64,000 bases of DNA from Torymus aiolomorphi (taxonomy: Eukaryota; Arthropoda; Insecta; Hymenoptera; Torymidae), in contig CM070873.1 of NCBI GenBank assembly GCA_036365515.1, forward strand, positions 180,434,104-180,498,103, in the 5' to 3' direction. Below, in pieces: positions 10,203-21,352 of the stretch (positions are counted from its first letter, which is position 1; every line of letters begins with the position of its first letter). The notes beneath the pieces were generated by a model that was not told where the DNA came from, ran no database searches, and saw only the letters and a program-made list of their open reading frames with translations. Position numbers and translations under genes: made by a program.

Positions 10203-10716
10203 GGAGAACAAAATGATCGTGATGATGATTTAAGCGATGATAATGTTTTTCAAAGCGCGGATGAGAATAATGAACAGGAATCAAAGGTAGCAAATAAGAA
10301 AAATGTAGAACTATTAAAAGTCCCACGTAGATCTACACGGGATAGAGAAAGTCCCATAAGATATCTAGAAAATATTTCGAATAATATTTATGTAAATTAC
10401 TGCAGGGTAGATACTCCATATACATTTGAGGAGGCGATGAGTAGTAATGATAGTGAGAGCTGGATAAAAGCTATGGATAAAGAAATAGGAAGTTTAAAAG
10501 ATAATAAAACATGGGAATTAGTTGAAAGGATACCAAATGAAAAGGTAATAGATGTAAACTAGGTTTATAGTAGGAAATCTGATGATATATATAAAGCGAG
10601 ATTAGTTGTAAGAGGATTTCAACAGACAAATGTGATTGACAACATATACGCTCCAGTTGCTAAAATGCAAACTTTAAAAATTTTTTTTTCCTTTTGTTGT
10701 CAGTTTGGTCTAATTA
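10203..10716 (+). pseudogene. N-terminal part of copia reverse transcriptase, with an internal stop
   Basis: Translation in one frame gives a charged linker, then 'EAMSSNDSESWIKAMDKEIG', the conserved start of the copia reverse-transcriptase domain. Next comes an in-frame TAG at 10559-10561 where the family has a Trp codon (W-V-Y-x-x-K). It continues 'KARLVVRGFQQTNVIDNIYA' and is cut at 10717 by the TA-target element. The roughly 100 bases between 10098 and this region show that integrase has been deleted. The 16-base string 'tcgactctcgagtcat' here (about 10183-10198) also occurs in the leader at about 8783-8798. Confidence 0.82.
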
Positions 10717-11186
10717 TACAGGGTGTGTCAAAAGTTCCGGGACGGCCAGTTATCTCAGCGGGAATGCATTTTCGGGAAAAATGTTTCATACAAAAGATGT
10801 AGGATTTTTCCCTGGCTATCTGATGGTGACCTTGAATTTGACCTTGGGCTTGACCTTCAAGGTCATTTGAAGGTCAAGTCGAATTATTTAAATGGGAACC
10901 CTCCTTTTTTATTGCGCAAACCGAAAGAGGGAAAAATTCTCTTTCCAACGATATAAGACACATACGCGGTCAAATGTGATCTAGAGGTCGTTTCAAGGTC
11001 AAGTCGGTAAAATGAGGTCAAATTGATCTTGGGCAGTCCAAAGCATGGAAACTAAGGGCGTTGGGAAAAAACTTTCCATACGAAAGTTTCCGTAAATCGA
11101 ATGGAGCATCTGATGGTGACCATGAATTTGACCTTGGGCTTGACTTTCAAGGCCATTTAAAGGTCAAGTCGAATTTTTTGAATGGG

Positions 11187-11589
11187 CCCTGCTGGAAAAA
11201 ATTGATAGAAATTAATAGAAATCGATAAAACTCACCCTTGAAGTCGATAAAATCTCTTATTGACTTGAATGGTGAATCTTAATTCCATTTTCTGCATTAG
11301 AAATTGATAAAATGCGATAAAATCGATATAAGTCAATATAAGTCGATAAAAATCTATAAGAAAAATTACAATTGAAATCAATAAATAAAATTACAATTGA
11401 AAGCAATAAAAAGATCATCTTGAAATTCCATTGATTTCAATTGATTTTTCGTATAGTTTTATCTACTTATATTGACTTATATCGATTTTATCGCATTTTA
11501 TCAATTTCTAATGCAGAAAATGGAATTAAGATTCCCCATTCAAGTCGATAAGAAATCTTATCGACTTCTAACAACTTTTTCTAATAGGC
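11187..11589. mobile_element. Foldback element nested in the TA-target transposon
   Basis: Left end CCCTGCTGGAAAAAATTG and right end (complement) GCCTATTAGAAAAAGTTG enclose a near-palindrome built from 'atcgataaaa', 'aagtcgataa' and 'aattacaattgaaa' units. A clean copy of the flanking text elsewhere in the host arm ('aatgggaaccctc') shows the insertion point. It leaves GG on both sides, so a 2-bp duplication is possible. Confidence 0.65.
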
Positions 11590-11813
11590 GGAACCCTCTT
11601 TTTGTTGCAGAAATGCGGGAAAACTTACCTTTCCAGGGGTGTAAGATACATACGGGGTTAAAAGTGAGCCGAAGGTCATTTGAAGGTCAACGTTCTTATA
11701 CTCCGATCATCTGAACACCCCATCGAATTTCGTGTATCAGGGCGTTAAAAAACATTTTTTGTGCAAACGTTTCTGGATCAAAACCCAGACCTGGGACCTG
11801 GCTAATCATCGCT

Positions 11814-12140
11814 GACCTTGGAACGACCTTGGGTCGACCCAACGGGGCAAACCGACCCCAGATACGGGTTCAGCGACCCCGAAAACCCATGGGTCCGTGG
11901 TTTCAAGCACCTTCTGCAATTCCTTCTGGTTTGACCTTGGAACGACTTTGGGTCGACCCAACGGGGCAAACCGACCCCAGATACGGGTTCAGCGACCCCG
12001 AAAAGCCATGGGCCCGTGGTTTTAAGCACCTTCTGCAATTCCTTCTAGTTTGACCTTGGAACGACCTTGGGTCGATCCAGCGGGGCAAACCGACCCCAGA
12101 TACGGGTTCAGCGACCCCGAAAACCCATGGGTCCGTGGCC
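11814..12140. repeat. About 118-bp tandem repeat, three units
   Basis: Units starting 'gaccttggaacgac' at about 11814, 11932 and 12050, each containing 'acggggcaaaccgacccc' and 'gataacgggttcagcgacc'-like text, GC-rich against the surroundings. It is inside the TA-target element and unlike its arms. Confidence 0.8.
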
Positions 12141-12636
12141 CGCATTTCTGCAACAAAAAGAGGGTTCCCATTCAAAAAATTCGACTTAACATTCAAATGA
12201 CCTTGAAGGTCAAACCCAAGGTCAAATTCAAGGTCACCATCAGATGCTCCATTCGATTTGCGGAAACTTTCGTATGGAAAGTTTTTTCCCAACGCCCTTA
12301 GTTTCCATGCTATGGACTGCCAAAGATCAATTTGACCTCATTTTACCGACTTGACCTTGAAACGACCTCTAGATCACATTTGACCCCTTATGTATCTTAT
12401 ATCGGTGGAAAGAGAATTTTTCCCTCTTTCGGTTTCCGCAATAAAAAAGGGGGCTTCCCATTTAAAAAATTCGACTTGACCTTCAAATGACCTTGAAGGT
12501 CAAGCCCAAGGTCAAATTCAAGGTCACCATCAGATAGCCAGGGAAAAATCCTACATCTTTTGTATGAAATATTTTTTCCGAAAATGCATTCCCGCTGAGA
12601 TAACTGGCCGTCCCGGAACTTTTGACACACCCTGTA

Positions 12637-13587
12637 GAACAAATGGATGTAGTTACTGCTTTTTTAAATGGTGAAGTAAGCTCGGAGGTATATATCGATC
12701 AACCGAAAGGTTATAGCGATGGAAAAAACAGAGTTTGTAAATTACGTAAAGCATTGTACGGACTACAAGAAAGTCCAAGGGCATGGTATAAATGTTTTGA
12801 TGAATATTTGACAAAGATAAAATTTAAAAGGAGTAACGTAGATTATTCTTTATATACTCAAGGTGAGGGTATAGATCAAATTTACTTATTAATATATGTC
12901 GATGATTTCTTAATTTGTAGTAAGAGTAAAAAGAAAATTAAGAAATTAAAAAGATTCCTGTCAGAAAAATTTAAGATGAATGATCTAGGAGAAGTTAAAG
13001 AATATCTTGGTATTAATATAGAGTATGATCATCGAAATTGTGATATGAAATCAAGTCAAACTAAGTATATAGAGTCATTAGCGAATAAATATCAATTGCA
13101 GACTAGTAAATTATATAGCACTCCTATGGAAACGAATCTAAAAATTGAAAAGGCTGAAATATGCAAGTCAGATATTAAATATAGAAATTTGATAGGTGCA
13201 TTATTATATATAAGATCAAGTGCAAGGCCTGATATAAGTTATAGTGTGAATTATTTGAGTAGGTATCAGAATAGTTATAATGAGACTCATTGGAAATATG
13301 CGTTACGAATCTTGAAATACTTGTATTTAACGGAAGATTTAAAGATGAACTATAAAAGAAATGTAAATTGCGAAATTATAGATTGTTATGTAGAGGCAGA
13401 TTGGGCTGGTGTTAATGTGGACAGAAAATCCACATCTGGATATGTTTTTAAAGTATTTGGAAATGTAATAGATTGGAAATCACGAAAACAAAGAACGGTA
13501 ACAAAGGCCACAACTTATGCAGAATATGTAGCCTTATCTGAGGCAGTTAGTGAAATAAAGTTTATATTAGCCCTACTGAAAAATCTC
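12637..13587 (+). pseudogene. Copia reverse transcriptase palm to RNase H, cut at both ends by insertions
   Basis: An uninterrupted frame from the TA-target insertion to the 11.8-kb insertion. Motifs in order: 'QMDVVTAFLNGEVSSEVYI', 'LRKALYGLQESPRAWY', the catalytic 'YVDDFLI' (about 12894-12914), 'LGINIEYD', 'YRNLIGALLYI…ARPDISY', and the copia RNase H start 'EADWAGVNVDRKSTSGYVF'. It ends in 'TTYAEYVALSEAVSEIKFIL', where the coding sequence is interrupted at 13571. The reverse-transcriptase core residues are intact, although the element as a whole is defective. Confidence 0.92.
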
Positions 13588-13800
13588 AGGTGAAATCTCA
13601 GGTGATTTCTCAGGTGAGATCTCATGTAAAATCTCACGGCAAAATCTCACCTGAGATTCTGCTCCAGATGCTGCAGAAAACTTAGGTTAATTAAAAATCA
13701 GCTTCTTCAGTATTGGGAATCGCCTTTTAGGATGTTTTACCCCCCAGATGAGCTCAAAAATACAGGTTTAAGGCCATGTGACACTCAAGTGAAAATCCCT

Positions 13801-15520
13801 ACGTTACCGATATGTCGGTAACATATAATATATTAAACAATAATTTAATTAAAAATAATTTTTATGAGAAAAACGCTTAATTAGGTCCTCGGAAATTCTT
13901 TGAAGATGATTATATTAAATTTTCAGAACAGAAATGATGGTTGTCATCGAGATATTTGTATTTTAGTCACATTTTTTATCTAAAAAAAGGATTTTAGCTC
14001 GAATATGCATCGGATTTGCCTGAAATTTTATACACGTGCTCGCCATAACATTTGCGAGTGCCTAATTACGCGCTTTTTTTGAAAATCAACAAAAAGTATA
14101 ATTTTATGATTTTCCATATATAAACTTTCGACAAGAAGTTGTGAGGTTGGCAAAACTGTTCAGTACTTCTATACCACTAACGTAAGATGGCTGTGTACGG
14201 TGCAAACTAAGTCGTACCAACCATTTTTGATGCACTATATTTGTTTACGTTTTATTGTTTTCATAAATTAGTGTAGATGGCGCTATGACTACACTTTTGC
14301 AGAATAAAATTCTAAATGAAGGAGCGCGATAATAACAGAGTAGCACTCTGAAGTAATAATTTATTCGAGGTAGCAGCTAAGGTCGGACGAAGCGTTTATT
14401 TTTGTTTGGTGTTGTGTTCCTTGCAGGTAGCAGCACGACAGCAGAGAAACAGCAGTAGAGTACCTCTCAGGCTTGAAGATAAGTAACACTGTGTTACATA
14501 ACCTCCCAGTTGACGTCATGTTGTCTAAGGTAAACCTTACGACGTCTTATCTGTCATCTGATTTGAGCTTTTTTCCAAGTTAGGGGATGTCGAGTCTTTT
14601 GTTCAACACCTGAAAAGCAAATTCTCGAGCTCTGTGTGCAAGTATCGGACATTCTTATTCTTGTATCTGTTACTGATGCTACTGCTCTGCACTCAGGTTT
14701 ACTGACATACAGCATTCTGGCACAATGGAAAATGAGAGATAGGATAATCTGGATGATAAAATTGTTTAGAAAAAAGTGTATATGTATGCATATGATTTAA
14801 CCATAAAGGTAAACTCTATTTCTTTTGTTAATTATTGATTCTTATTATTTTTATTATCAATATTTTATTTCAGATAGCGATAGAAATTCTATTTTATTTA
14901 TTCTATAAAGTAATATAAATGATGTTTAAATATAATTTTATGTAACAATTAATTTTAAACTGTTTTTTTGGTTAACTTTCTGCCCGGTAAAAAAAAATTA
15001 TGTTTTTTAAATTTAATGCACTCTTAGGCTCTAAATGATTTTATTACTAATTCTAATAAATTCTAATTTATTAACAATGTTTATTTTAGTTTTAACTAGA
15101 CAGAGAACAGAGAACTAGCCTGAGTTGGGGATCTTTATTATTTGTACTCCTGATTACTTATAGATAATTTAAAAATTGTAGAAATAACGATTAACTACAA
15201 GCTCAACAATGTTAAACTAACCTCAAAATGTACAACGTCGAATGTTCAACATCTACGACATATCAATAGATGAAAATACACTAGTCAAACGATGTGAGGT
15301 CTGAAATCAACCCAAATTCATTATTTATTAAACTAACTTTCGAACGTTTATTTTGAAAGATACGTCAATTAAGTCCTTCCTATATGCAAGTAATAATATA
15401 CTCAGAATTTTTTTTAATAATTAGATTAGTATTTACATAAGATTTTTTTGAAAAAATACGTCAATTAGACACTCAATATATGTCATTACTACACACAGGA
15501 ATTTTTTGTGCGATTCTATC
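13801..15520. other. AT-rich interior of the composite element, unassigned
   Basis: No reading frame with domain signals. Around 14380-14520 is a less AT-rich patch with splice-like text ('ttccttgcaggtagcagca', 'aagataagtaac'). At 14270-14285 'gtagatggcgctatga' resembles the 'agcgccatctac' seen near 24945, hinting at another inverted pair. Nothing firm can be called. Confidence 0.3.
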
Positions 15521-15613
15521 GGTTAAGTACTTTTATTTCGGTACACATGTCACCCGAAATCGTCCTCATATCTGCATTCCGAGCGTGCGCATACGACGTG
15601 TGGACCTACGGCG

Positions 15614-17276
15614 CACAGTGGGAAAAAATGGACAAAATTCTTGTGACAACTCAATTCTCAACGAAACTACACCAAAATTGGTATACGTATTCAGAGGATA
15701 CTACAGAACAACCTCTCACTGCGAAAATCATGTTTTTGTATTCATAAAAATTTTGAGGTTAGGTATGGACCTTATAACGATATTTATACAGGCAATGTAG
15801 ACTAAAGACATAAATTACTTGATAAATGATAAACATAAATAAATACGTAAATCTTAAACCCAACAAAGCCAAACCCACAAAACCCATAAACCCTAAACCC
15901 ATAAACCCTAAACCCATAAACCCTTAACCCATAAATCCTAAACCCATAAACCCTAAACCCATAAACCCTAAACCCATAAACCCTAAACCCACAAACCCTA
16001 AACCCATAAACCCTAAACCCTTAAACCCTAAACCCTTAAACCCTAAACCCTTAAACCCTAAACCCTTAAACCCTAAACCCTTAAACCCTAAACCCTTAAA
16101 CCCTAAACCCTTAAACCCTTAAACCCTAAACCCTTAAACCCTAAACCCTTAAACCCTAAACCCTTAAACCCTAAACCCTTAAACCCTAAACCCTTAAACC
16201 CTAAACCCTTAAACCCTAAACCCATAGACCCTAAACCCATAAACCCTAAACCCATAACCCCTAAACCCATAAACCCTAAACCCATAAACCCTAAACCCAT
16301 AAACCCTAAACCCATAAACCCTAAACCCATAAACCCTAAACCCATAAACCCTAAACCCATAAACCCTAAACCCATAAACCCTAAACCCATAAACCCTAAA
16401 CCCATAAACCCTAAACCCATAAACCCTAAATGCATAAACCCTAAACCCATAAACCCTAAACCCATAAACCCTAAACCCATAACCCCTAAACCCATAAACC
16501 CTAAACCCATAAACCCATAACCCATAAACCCTAAACCCATAAACCCTAAACCCATAACCCCTAAACCCATAAACCCTAGACCCATAAACCCTAAACCCAT
16601 AAACCCTAAACCCATAAACCCTAAACGCATAAACCCTAAACCCATAAACCCTAAACCCATAAATCCTAAACCTATAAACCCTAAACCCATAAACCCTAAA
16701 CCCATAAACCCTAAACCCATAAACCCTAAACCGATAAACCCTAAACCCATAAACCCTAAACCCATAAACCCTAAACCCATAAACCCTAAACCGATAAACC
16801 CTAAACCGAGAAACCCTAAACCCATAAACCCTAAACCCATAAACCCTAAACCCATAAACCCTAAACCCATAAACCCTAAACCCATAAACCCTAAACCCAT
16901 AAACCCTAAACTCATAAACCCTAAACCCATAAACCCTAAACCCATAAATCCTAAACCCATAAACCATAAACCCTAAACCCATAAACCCTAAACCCATAAA
17001 CCCTAAACCCATAAACCCTAAACCCATAAACCCTAAACCTATGAGCCCAGAACCCAAAAACTTTTACGTATCTAAAGTACATAAAATAGATGATAGAGTT
17101 AGAATTTTCCCGTTAAAAATATATTATCGCCGCTATTTATTTTTGGGCAATATTATCGTAATTTTCGCAGTGACACATTATTCTCTAGAAGATTAAGAGT
17201 ATTGAAAAATAAAAATTATCAAGATTCGTCAAAAACTGAGCTGTCACAAGAATTTTGTCTATTTTTTCCCACTGTG
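15614..17276. mobile_element. Non-autonomous Transib-like element
   Basis: Ends are near-perfect ~40-bp inverted repeats beginning CACAGTGGGAAAAAATGGAC (left) and CACAGTGGGAAAAAATAGAC (right). Each begins with the heptamer CACAGTG. Flanks are a 5-bp duplication, CGGCG (15609-15613 and 17277-17281). Joining the flanks with one CGGCG rebuilds the surrounding GC-rich satellite unit to within one base. Terminal CAC-x-x-TG and a 5-bp GC-rich duplication are the marks of the Transib (RAG1-like) superfamily. No transposase frame is present; the interior is dominated by the telomere-like array. Confidence 0.78.
15858..17042. repeat. Telomere-like 15-bp array (CCCTAAACCCATAAA)n
   Basis: About 1.2 kb of alternating CCCTAAA and CCCATAAA or CCCTTAAA heptamer/octamer units. 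The 15-bp form is dominant, with a CCCTTAAA-rich block at about 16015-16215. The G-rich strand reads TTTAGGGTTTATGGG. Point variants (tgcataaa, ccgataaa, ccgagaaa) are scattered. Because 15 is a multiple of three, long Gly/Phe/Met-repeat frames appear on the minus strand; I do not treat them as genes. Confidence 0.95.
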
Positions 17277-19399
17277 CGGCGGCGACTCGCCCCTCAGCCC
17301 GTGCGAAGAGAGCCGCTGCCGTAGGCCTCGATCTGACGCGAACTATTTACCGGCTTCGCCCTTGTTTCGTGTGATACTATATAGCATTCATTGGCCTAAC
17401 AGTATGTTTTGACTTTACTCATAGATTACCAAAAATTTAATATCAAGAAGATTTATTACAATAGCGAATATTAATTATGAATTGTGCGAAGCATAGAACG
17501 TAAAGAACAGCCTCACCGCCCTTTGCAGGCAACAGTGCCAGAATGAATGCAGCTGTAATTGTTGAATGCATAAAATCTAATGGTAAATTCTTTTATTTCG
17601 GTGCACATATCACTCGAAATCGTCCTTATATCCATATTTCGGGTATGCGCATACTCCGTGGACCTACGGCAGCGGCTCGCCTCTCGGCCCGCGTGAAGAG
17701 AGCCGCTGCCGTAGGCCCCGATCTGACACAGCCTATTTACCGGCTTCGCCCTTGTTTTATGAATAATGTAACGGCAAGTACTTTTATTTCGTTGCGCATA
17801 TGACTCGAAAAAGTCGAGCTATCTTCACTTCGCGCATGCGCATACGGCGTGGACCTACGGCGGCGGCTCGCCTCTCGGCCCGCGCGAAGAGAGCCGCTGC
17901 CGTAGGACACGATCTCACACGGCCTATTTACCGGCTTCGCCCTTGTTTTATGAATAATGTAGTGTGCCAAGTACTTTTATTTCGGTACATACCGTCCGAA
18001 CAGATCCTGATATCCGAATTCCGCGCGTGCTCACACGGCGTGGACCTACGCCGGCGGCTCGCCTCTCAGCCAGCGCGAAGAGAGCCGCTGCCGTAGCCGT
18101 CAATCTGACGCGACCTATTTGCCGGCTTCGCCTTGTTTTATGAATAATGTAGTGGCAAGTACTTTTATTTCGGTGCTTATGTCACCCAAAATCGTCACCA
18201 TATCCGAATTCCGCGTGTGCGCACACGACGTGTGGACCTACGGTGGCGGCTCGCCTCTCAGCCCGCGCGAAGAGAGCCGCTGCCGTAGGCCTCGAACTGA
18301 CACGGCCTATTTACCGGCTTGGCCCTTCTTTTATGAATAATGTAACGGCAAGTACTTTTATTTCGGTACGCATATGACTCGATAAAGTCCAGGTATCTGC
18401 ATTTCGCGCGTGCGCATACGGCGTGGACCTACGGCGGCGGCTCGCCTCTCGGCCCGCGCGAAGAGAGCCGCTGCCGTAGGCCTCGATCTGACACGGCCTA
18501 TTTACCGGCTTCGCCATTGTTTCGTGTGATACTATATAGCATTCATTGGCCTAACAGTATGTTTTGACTTTATTCATAGATTACGAAAAATTTAATATCA
18601 ATAAGATTTATTACAATAGCGAATATTAATTATGGATTGTGCGAAGCATAGAAAGTAAAGAACAGCCTCACCGCCCTTTGCAGGCACCAGTGAAAGAGAG
18701 AATGGAGCTGTAATTGTTGAATGCATAAAATTTAATGGTAAATTCTTTTATTTCGGTGCACATATCACCTGAAATCGTCGTTATATCCGCATTTCGAGTG
18801 TGCGCATACTCCGTGGACTTACGGCGGCGGCTCGCCTCTCGGCCCGCGCGAAGAGAGCCGCTGCCGTAGGCCTCGATCTGACGCGGCCTTTTTACCGACT
18901 TCGCCCTTGTTTCGTGTGATACTATATAGCATTGATTGGCCTAACAGTATGTTTTGACTTTATTCATAGATTACCAAAAATTTCATATCAATAAGATTTA
19001 TTACAATAACGAAAATTAATTATGGATTGTGTGAAGCATAGAACGTCCACACAGTATGCGCACGCGCGAAATGCGGATAGCTGGACTTTTTCGAGTCGTA
19101 TGCGCACCGAAATAAAGGTACTTGCCATTACATTATTCATAAAACAATGGCGAAGCCGGTAAATAAGCCGCGTCAGATCGAGACCTACGGCAGCGGCTCT
19201 CTTCGCGCGGGCTGAGAGGCGAGCCGCCGCCGTAGATCCACACGTCGTGTGCGCAGGCGCGGAATTCGGATATGGGGTCGATTTCGGGTGATATGTGCAC
19301 CGAAATAAAAGCACTTGCCACTACATTATTTATGAAACAAGGGCAAAGCCGGCTATACCTCGTGTCTACAGTAATGGAAGAAAATACCATTTACCCCTA

Positions 19400-20400
19400 T
19401 CATAACGGGAATGGTTTTCATCTAACCAGATGTTGCTTATAATTATATTCCAATTTCTATTTTGTATCTGAGCAATTTGCAGAGGAATCTTTGGTCATTG
19501 ACGAGCATCCATAATATACGATGATTAACTGTATTGCCAAATGCAGCTCTATCGAAATATTTTTTTTCTTTCGTACATACTTATCTAAAAAATATCAGGC
19601 TCACTATTTGAAAGGAATAATAGTCGGTGAAATGGGAATTTCACGATAAAATAACACGATTTAACCTCTTTTATCTCATAAATTCGTAAACCGGAACTCC
19701 TGTATATTGAAAACTGCACATTCTTTTATCACAAACGAAAACTGTATAGCAGGCACATTTAGTAGTCTACGGGTGGCCAGAGCCGTTCGACGCTCTACCG
19801 AACTCGACTACCCATAAAGTAGCTGGCCGCCGACAAGCTCTGTCGGTTTCGGTCTTGTAATTGCGTACTATATTATAACCAATTGCTTAGCACTATTCAT
19901 ATAAAAATTTCCAATATCGCTAGAATCTTATGTTCTGACTTATTTTCATAGCATATCGGTCTATCAAGGCTCAAATTAAAAGCAAAACCAATTATATATT
20001 GATAGTGTGTGTGCTGCTTTTTCTATAAATAAACACATTAAAAACATAAAGAACAACTGGATTATCGACCTTTTTTAATTTTGTCTACGCTGCAAAATAT
20101 TTTGAGCTTTCATTCATTTGTGTACTTATTGTAAAGAACATGTGCTACAGCCTTTTGAATTTTAATCTCTTAAGCTCTAAAAAAGTTAAGAGTTCCTTAG
20201 ATTTACGGATATATGAATGGAAATCCATCTCTAAAAAATAGATTGTCACATTACGCTGTATTGCGCGCTCATCTCATGACGAAAGCAATCGTTACTTTTT
20301 CCAATTGGATTAGCAGATATAGGTACATGGGGAAACAGAAGCGAAAAACTTACGGCACCTGGGCCAACCAAAATCGCTAACAGCTGAAAAACAGCTTGCG
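19400..20400. other. Unidentified AT-rich DNA
   Basis: No supported gene. A short GC-richer patch at about 19765-19850 contains, on the minus strand, 'tagtcgagttcggtagagcg', which resembles a Pol III A box, but no B box follows. Confidence 0.3.
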
Positions 20401-20699
20401 AGAGGCAAAAAAACTCAGTTGCCAGTTTACGTGGGCTCATATGATAACATAGCAGCCAGCGGCAATTCGCAGAATTCTTCCGAGCTCCCCGAGCGCCGTC
20501 GAAGCGCGCGCCCGGGTTGTCGATGCCGCAGTCGCGCCACTGCACTCCGTAGCCGAGATTTGACAACACTGCGCTTTCGCGTAGTAGGAAGCGACAACCA
20601 CACCGCTAGACGCGGCGATGCCGGCACGCCGCGGTTCCTCGAGAACAGTGAAGAGCAGACACAAACATACACACAACGCATACGCGCACAGTAGGAAAG

Positions 20700-21330
20700 A
20701 GTGTACTTCCCGAGGACATCACCGATGCAAACACGACGGAGAAGCGACGGCGATGGTGCAATTGAAGCCACGCTCTCGCGACCGACTTGAGTAAGTACTT
20801 CACTTCAGACTTTATTCTGTAGTATCTGTAGTATAGCCGAACCTAACCTCCAAATTTCCATCTGCCTGATTTCCTAACCCCCTAGAAGTTCGATACTGCT
20901 CTCCTCATTCCTAATGCTTGTTACATTATTAATATATTTTGTTCTGCCTAAAGCGAAGAGCTGCTGTACATGAGCACGTGCTTTCACATAATTCTACTCC
21001 CCTCGAGAGTTGCCGGTGCAGCTACCACTTCCCGAGGACATCACCGAGGCGAGCATGACGGGGTCAGAGATGGTGCAGTTGAATGAAGACCACGCTCCTG
21101 CAACCAATTCGAGTAAGTACTTTGGTTCGGACTGGGACTTTATTATGTAGCATAGCTGAACCTAACCTCCAAATTTCTGTCTATCGGCTCCCCTTTTCCT
21201 GGCAGTTTGATACTGTTTTCCTCATCTCTAATACTTGACACGTTATTTATATATTTTGTTCTGCCTAAAGCGAAGAGCTCCTGCAGATGATCACACGCCT
21301 TCATAAGATTCTATTCCTCTGGAGGGCAGC
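20700..21330 (+). repeat. Tandem ~310-bp duplication carrying an exon-like segment with a consensus splice donor
   Basis: Two units (about 20707-21005 and 21028-21320) share 'cttcccgaggacatcaccga', a purine-rich segment, a donor-like 'gagtaagtact', then 'gaacctaacctccaaattt' and 'atattttgttctgcctaaag', with moderate divergence elsewhere. In both units the exon/donor boundary is preserved. This looks like a duplicated 5' exon plus intron start of a gene carried in the composite element. The upstream block 20400-20700 is GC- and CpG-rich, as a promoter region would be. Confidence 0.55.
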
Positions 21331-21352
21331 ATTAATATAAATTGGCAATACA

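Larger units (their letters stand above)
10719..12634. mobile_element. Non-autonomous TA-target transposon inside the copia reverse transcriptase
   Basis: Inverted ends CAGGGTGTGTCAAAAGTTCC are flanked by TA (10717-10718 and 12635-12636). Removing the 1916 bp plus one TA rejoins the copia frame exactly at the '…QMDVVTAFLNGEV' motif. The arms (about 450 bp each) hold the same AGGTCA-type half-site clusters as the DD41D element at 2639-5960 ('ttgaccttcaaggtcatttg'), which suggests mobilisation by a related transposase. No transposase gene is present. Confidence 0.88.
15526..19400. repeat. GC-rich ~190-bp hairpin satellite with higher-order spacers and an inversion
   Basis: Units begin 'tacttttatttcggt' at about 15526 (left half only), then 17589, 17780, 17972, 18160, 18353 and 18745. 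At least two more lie inverted at about 19095-19390. Each unit has an inverted repeat, for example 'cctacggcagcggctc' pairing perfectly over 16 bases with 'gagccgctgccgtagg' around a ~20-base loop, then 'tttaccggcttcgccctt' and 'ttatgaataatgta'. A ~220-base AT-rich spacer ('gtgatactatatagcattca…') recurs at about 17368-17585, 18525-18742 and 18910-19040, giving a higher-order pattern. The 1.66-kb Transib-like element splits one unit. Confidence 0.9.

Noticed and set aside
13571..13588. 7-base TGAAAAA duplication as the target site of the 11.8-kb element
   Set aside because: TGAAAAA occurs at both junctions, but it falls inside the left inverted end. The terminus CCCTAYTG pairs further out, so the flanking AG is preferred, with low certainty.
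16103..17057. Long minus-strand open frames of Gly-Leu-Gly-Phe-Met or Phe-Arg-Val-Tyr-Gly repeats
   Set aside because: They are produced by the 15-bp telomere-like repeat, whose length is a multiple of three. There is no start context, no unique sequence and no splice signal.
17543..19390. Short open frames rich in Ala/Arg
   Set aside because: They recur in every satellite unit and reflect the GC-rich hairpin, not a gene.
19765..19850. tRNA gene on the minus strand
   Set aside because: Only an A-box-like string is present. No B box, acceptor stem or anticodon arm could be built.
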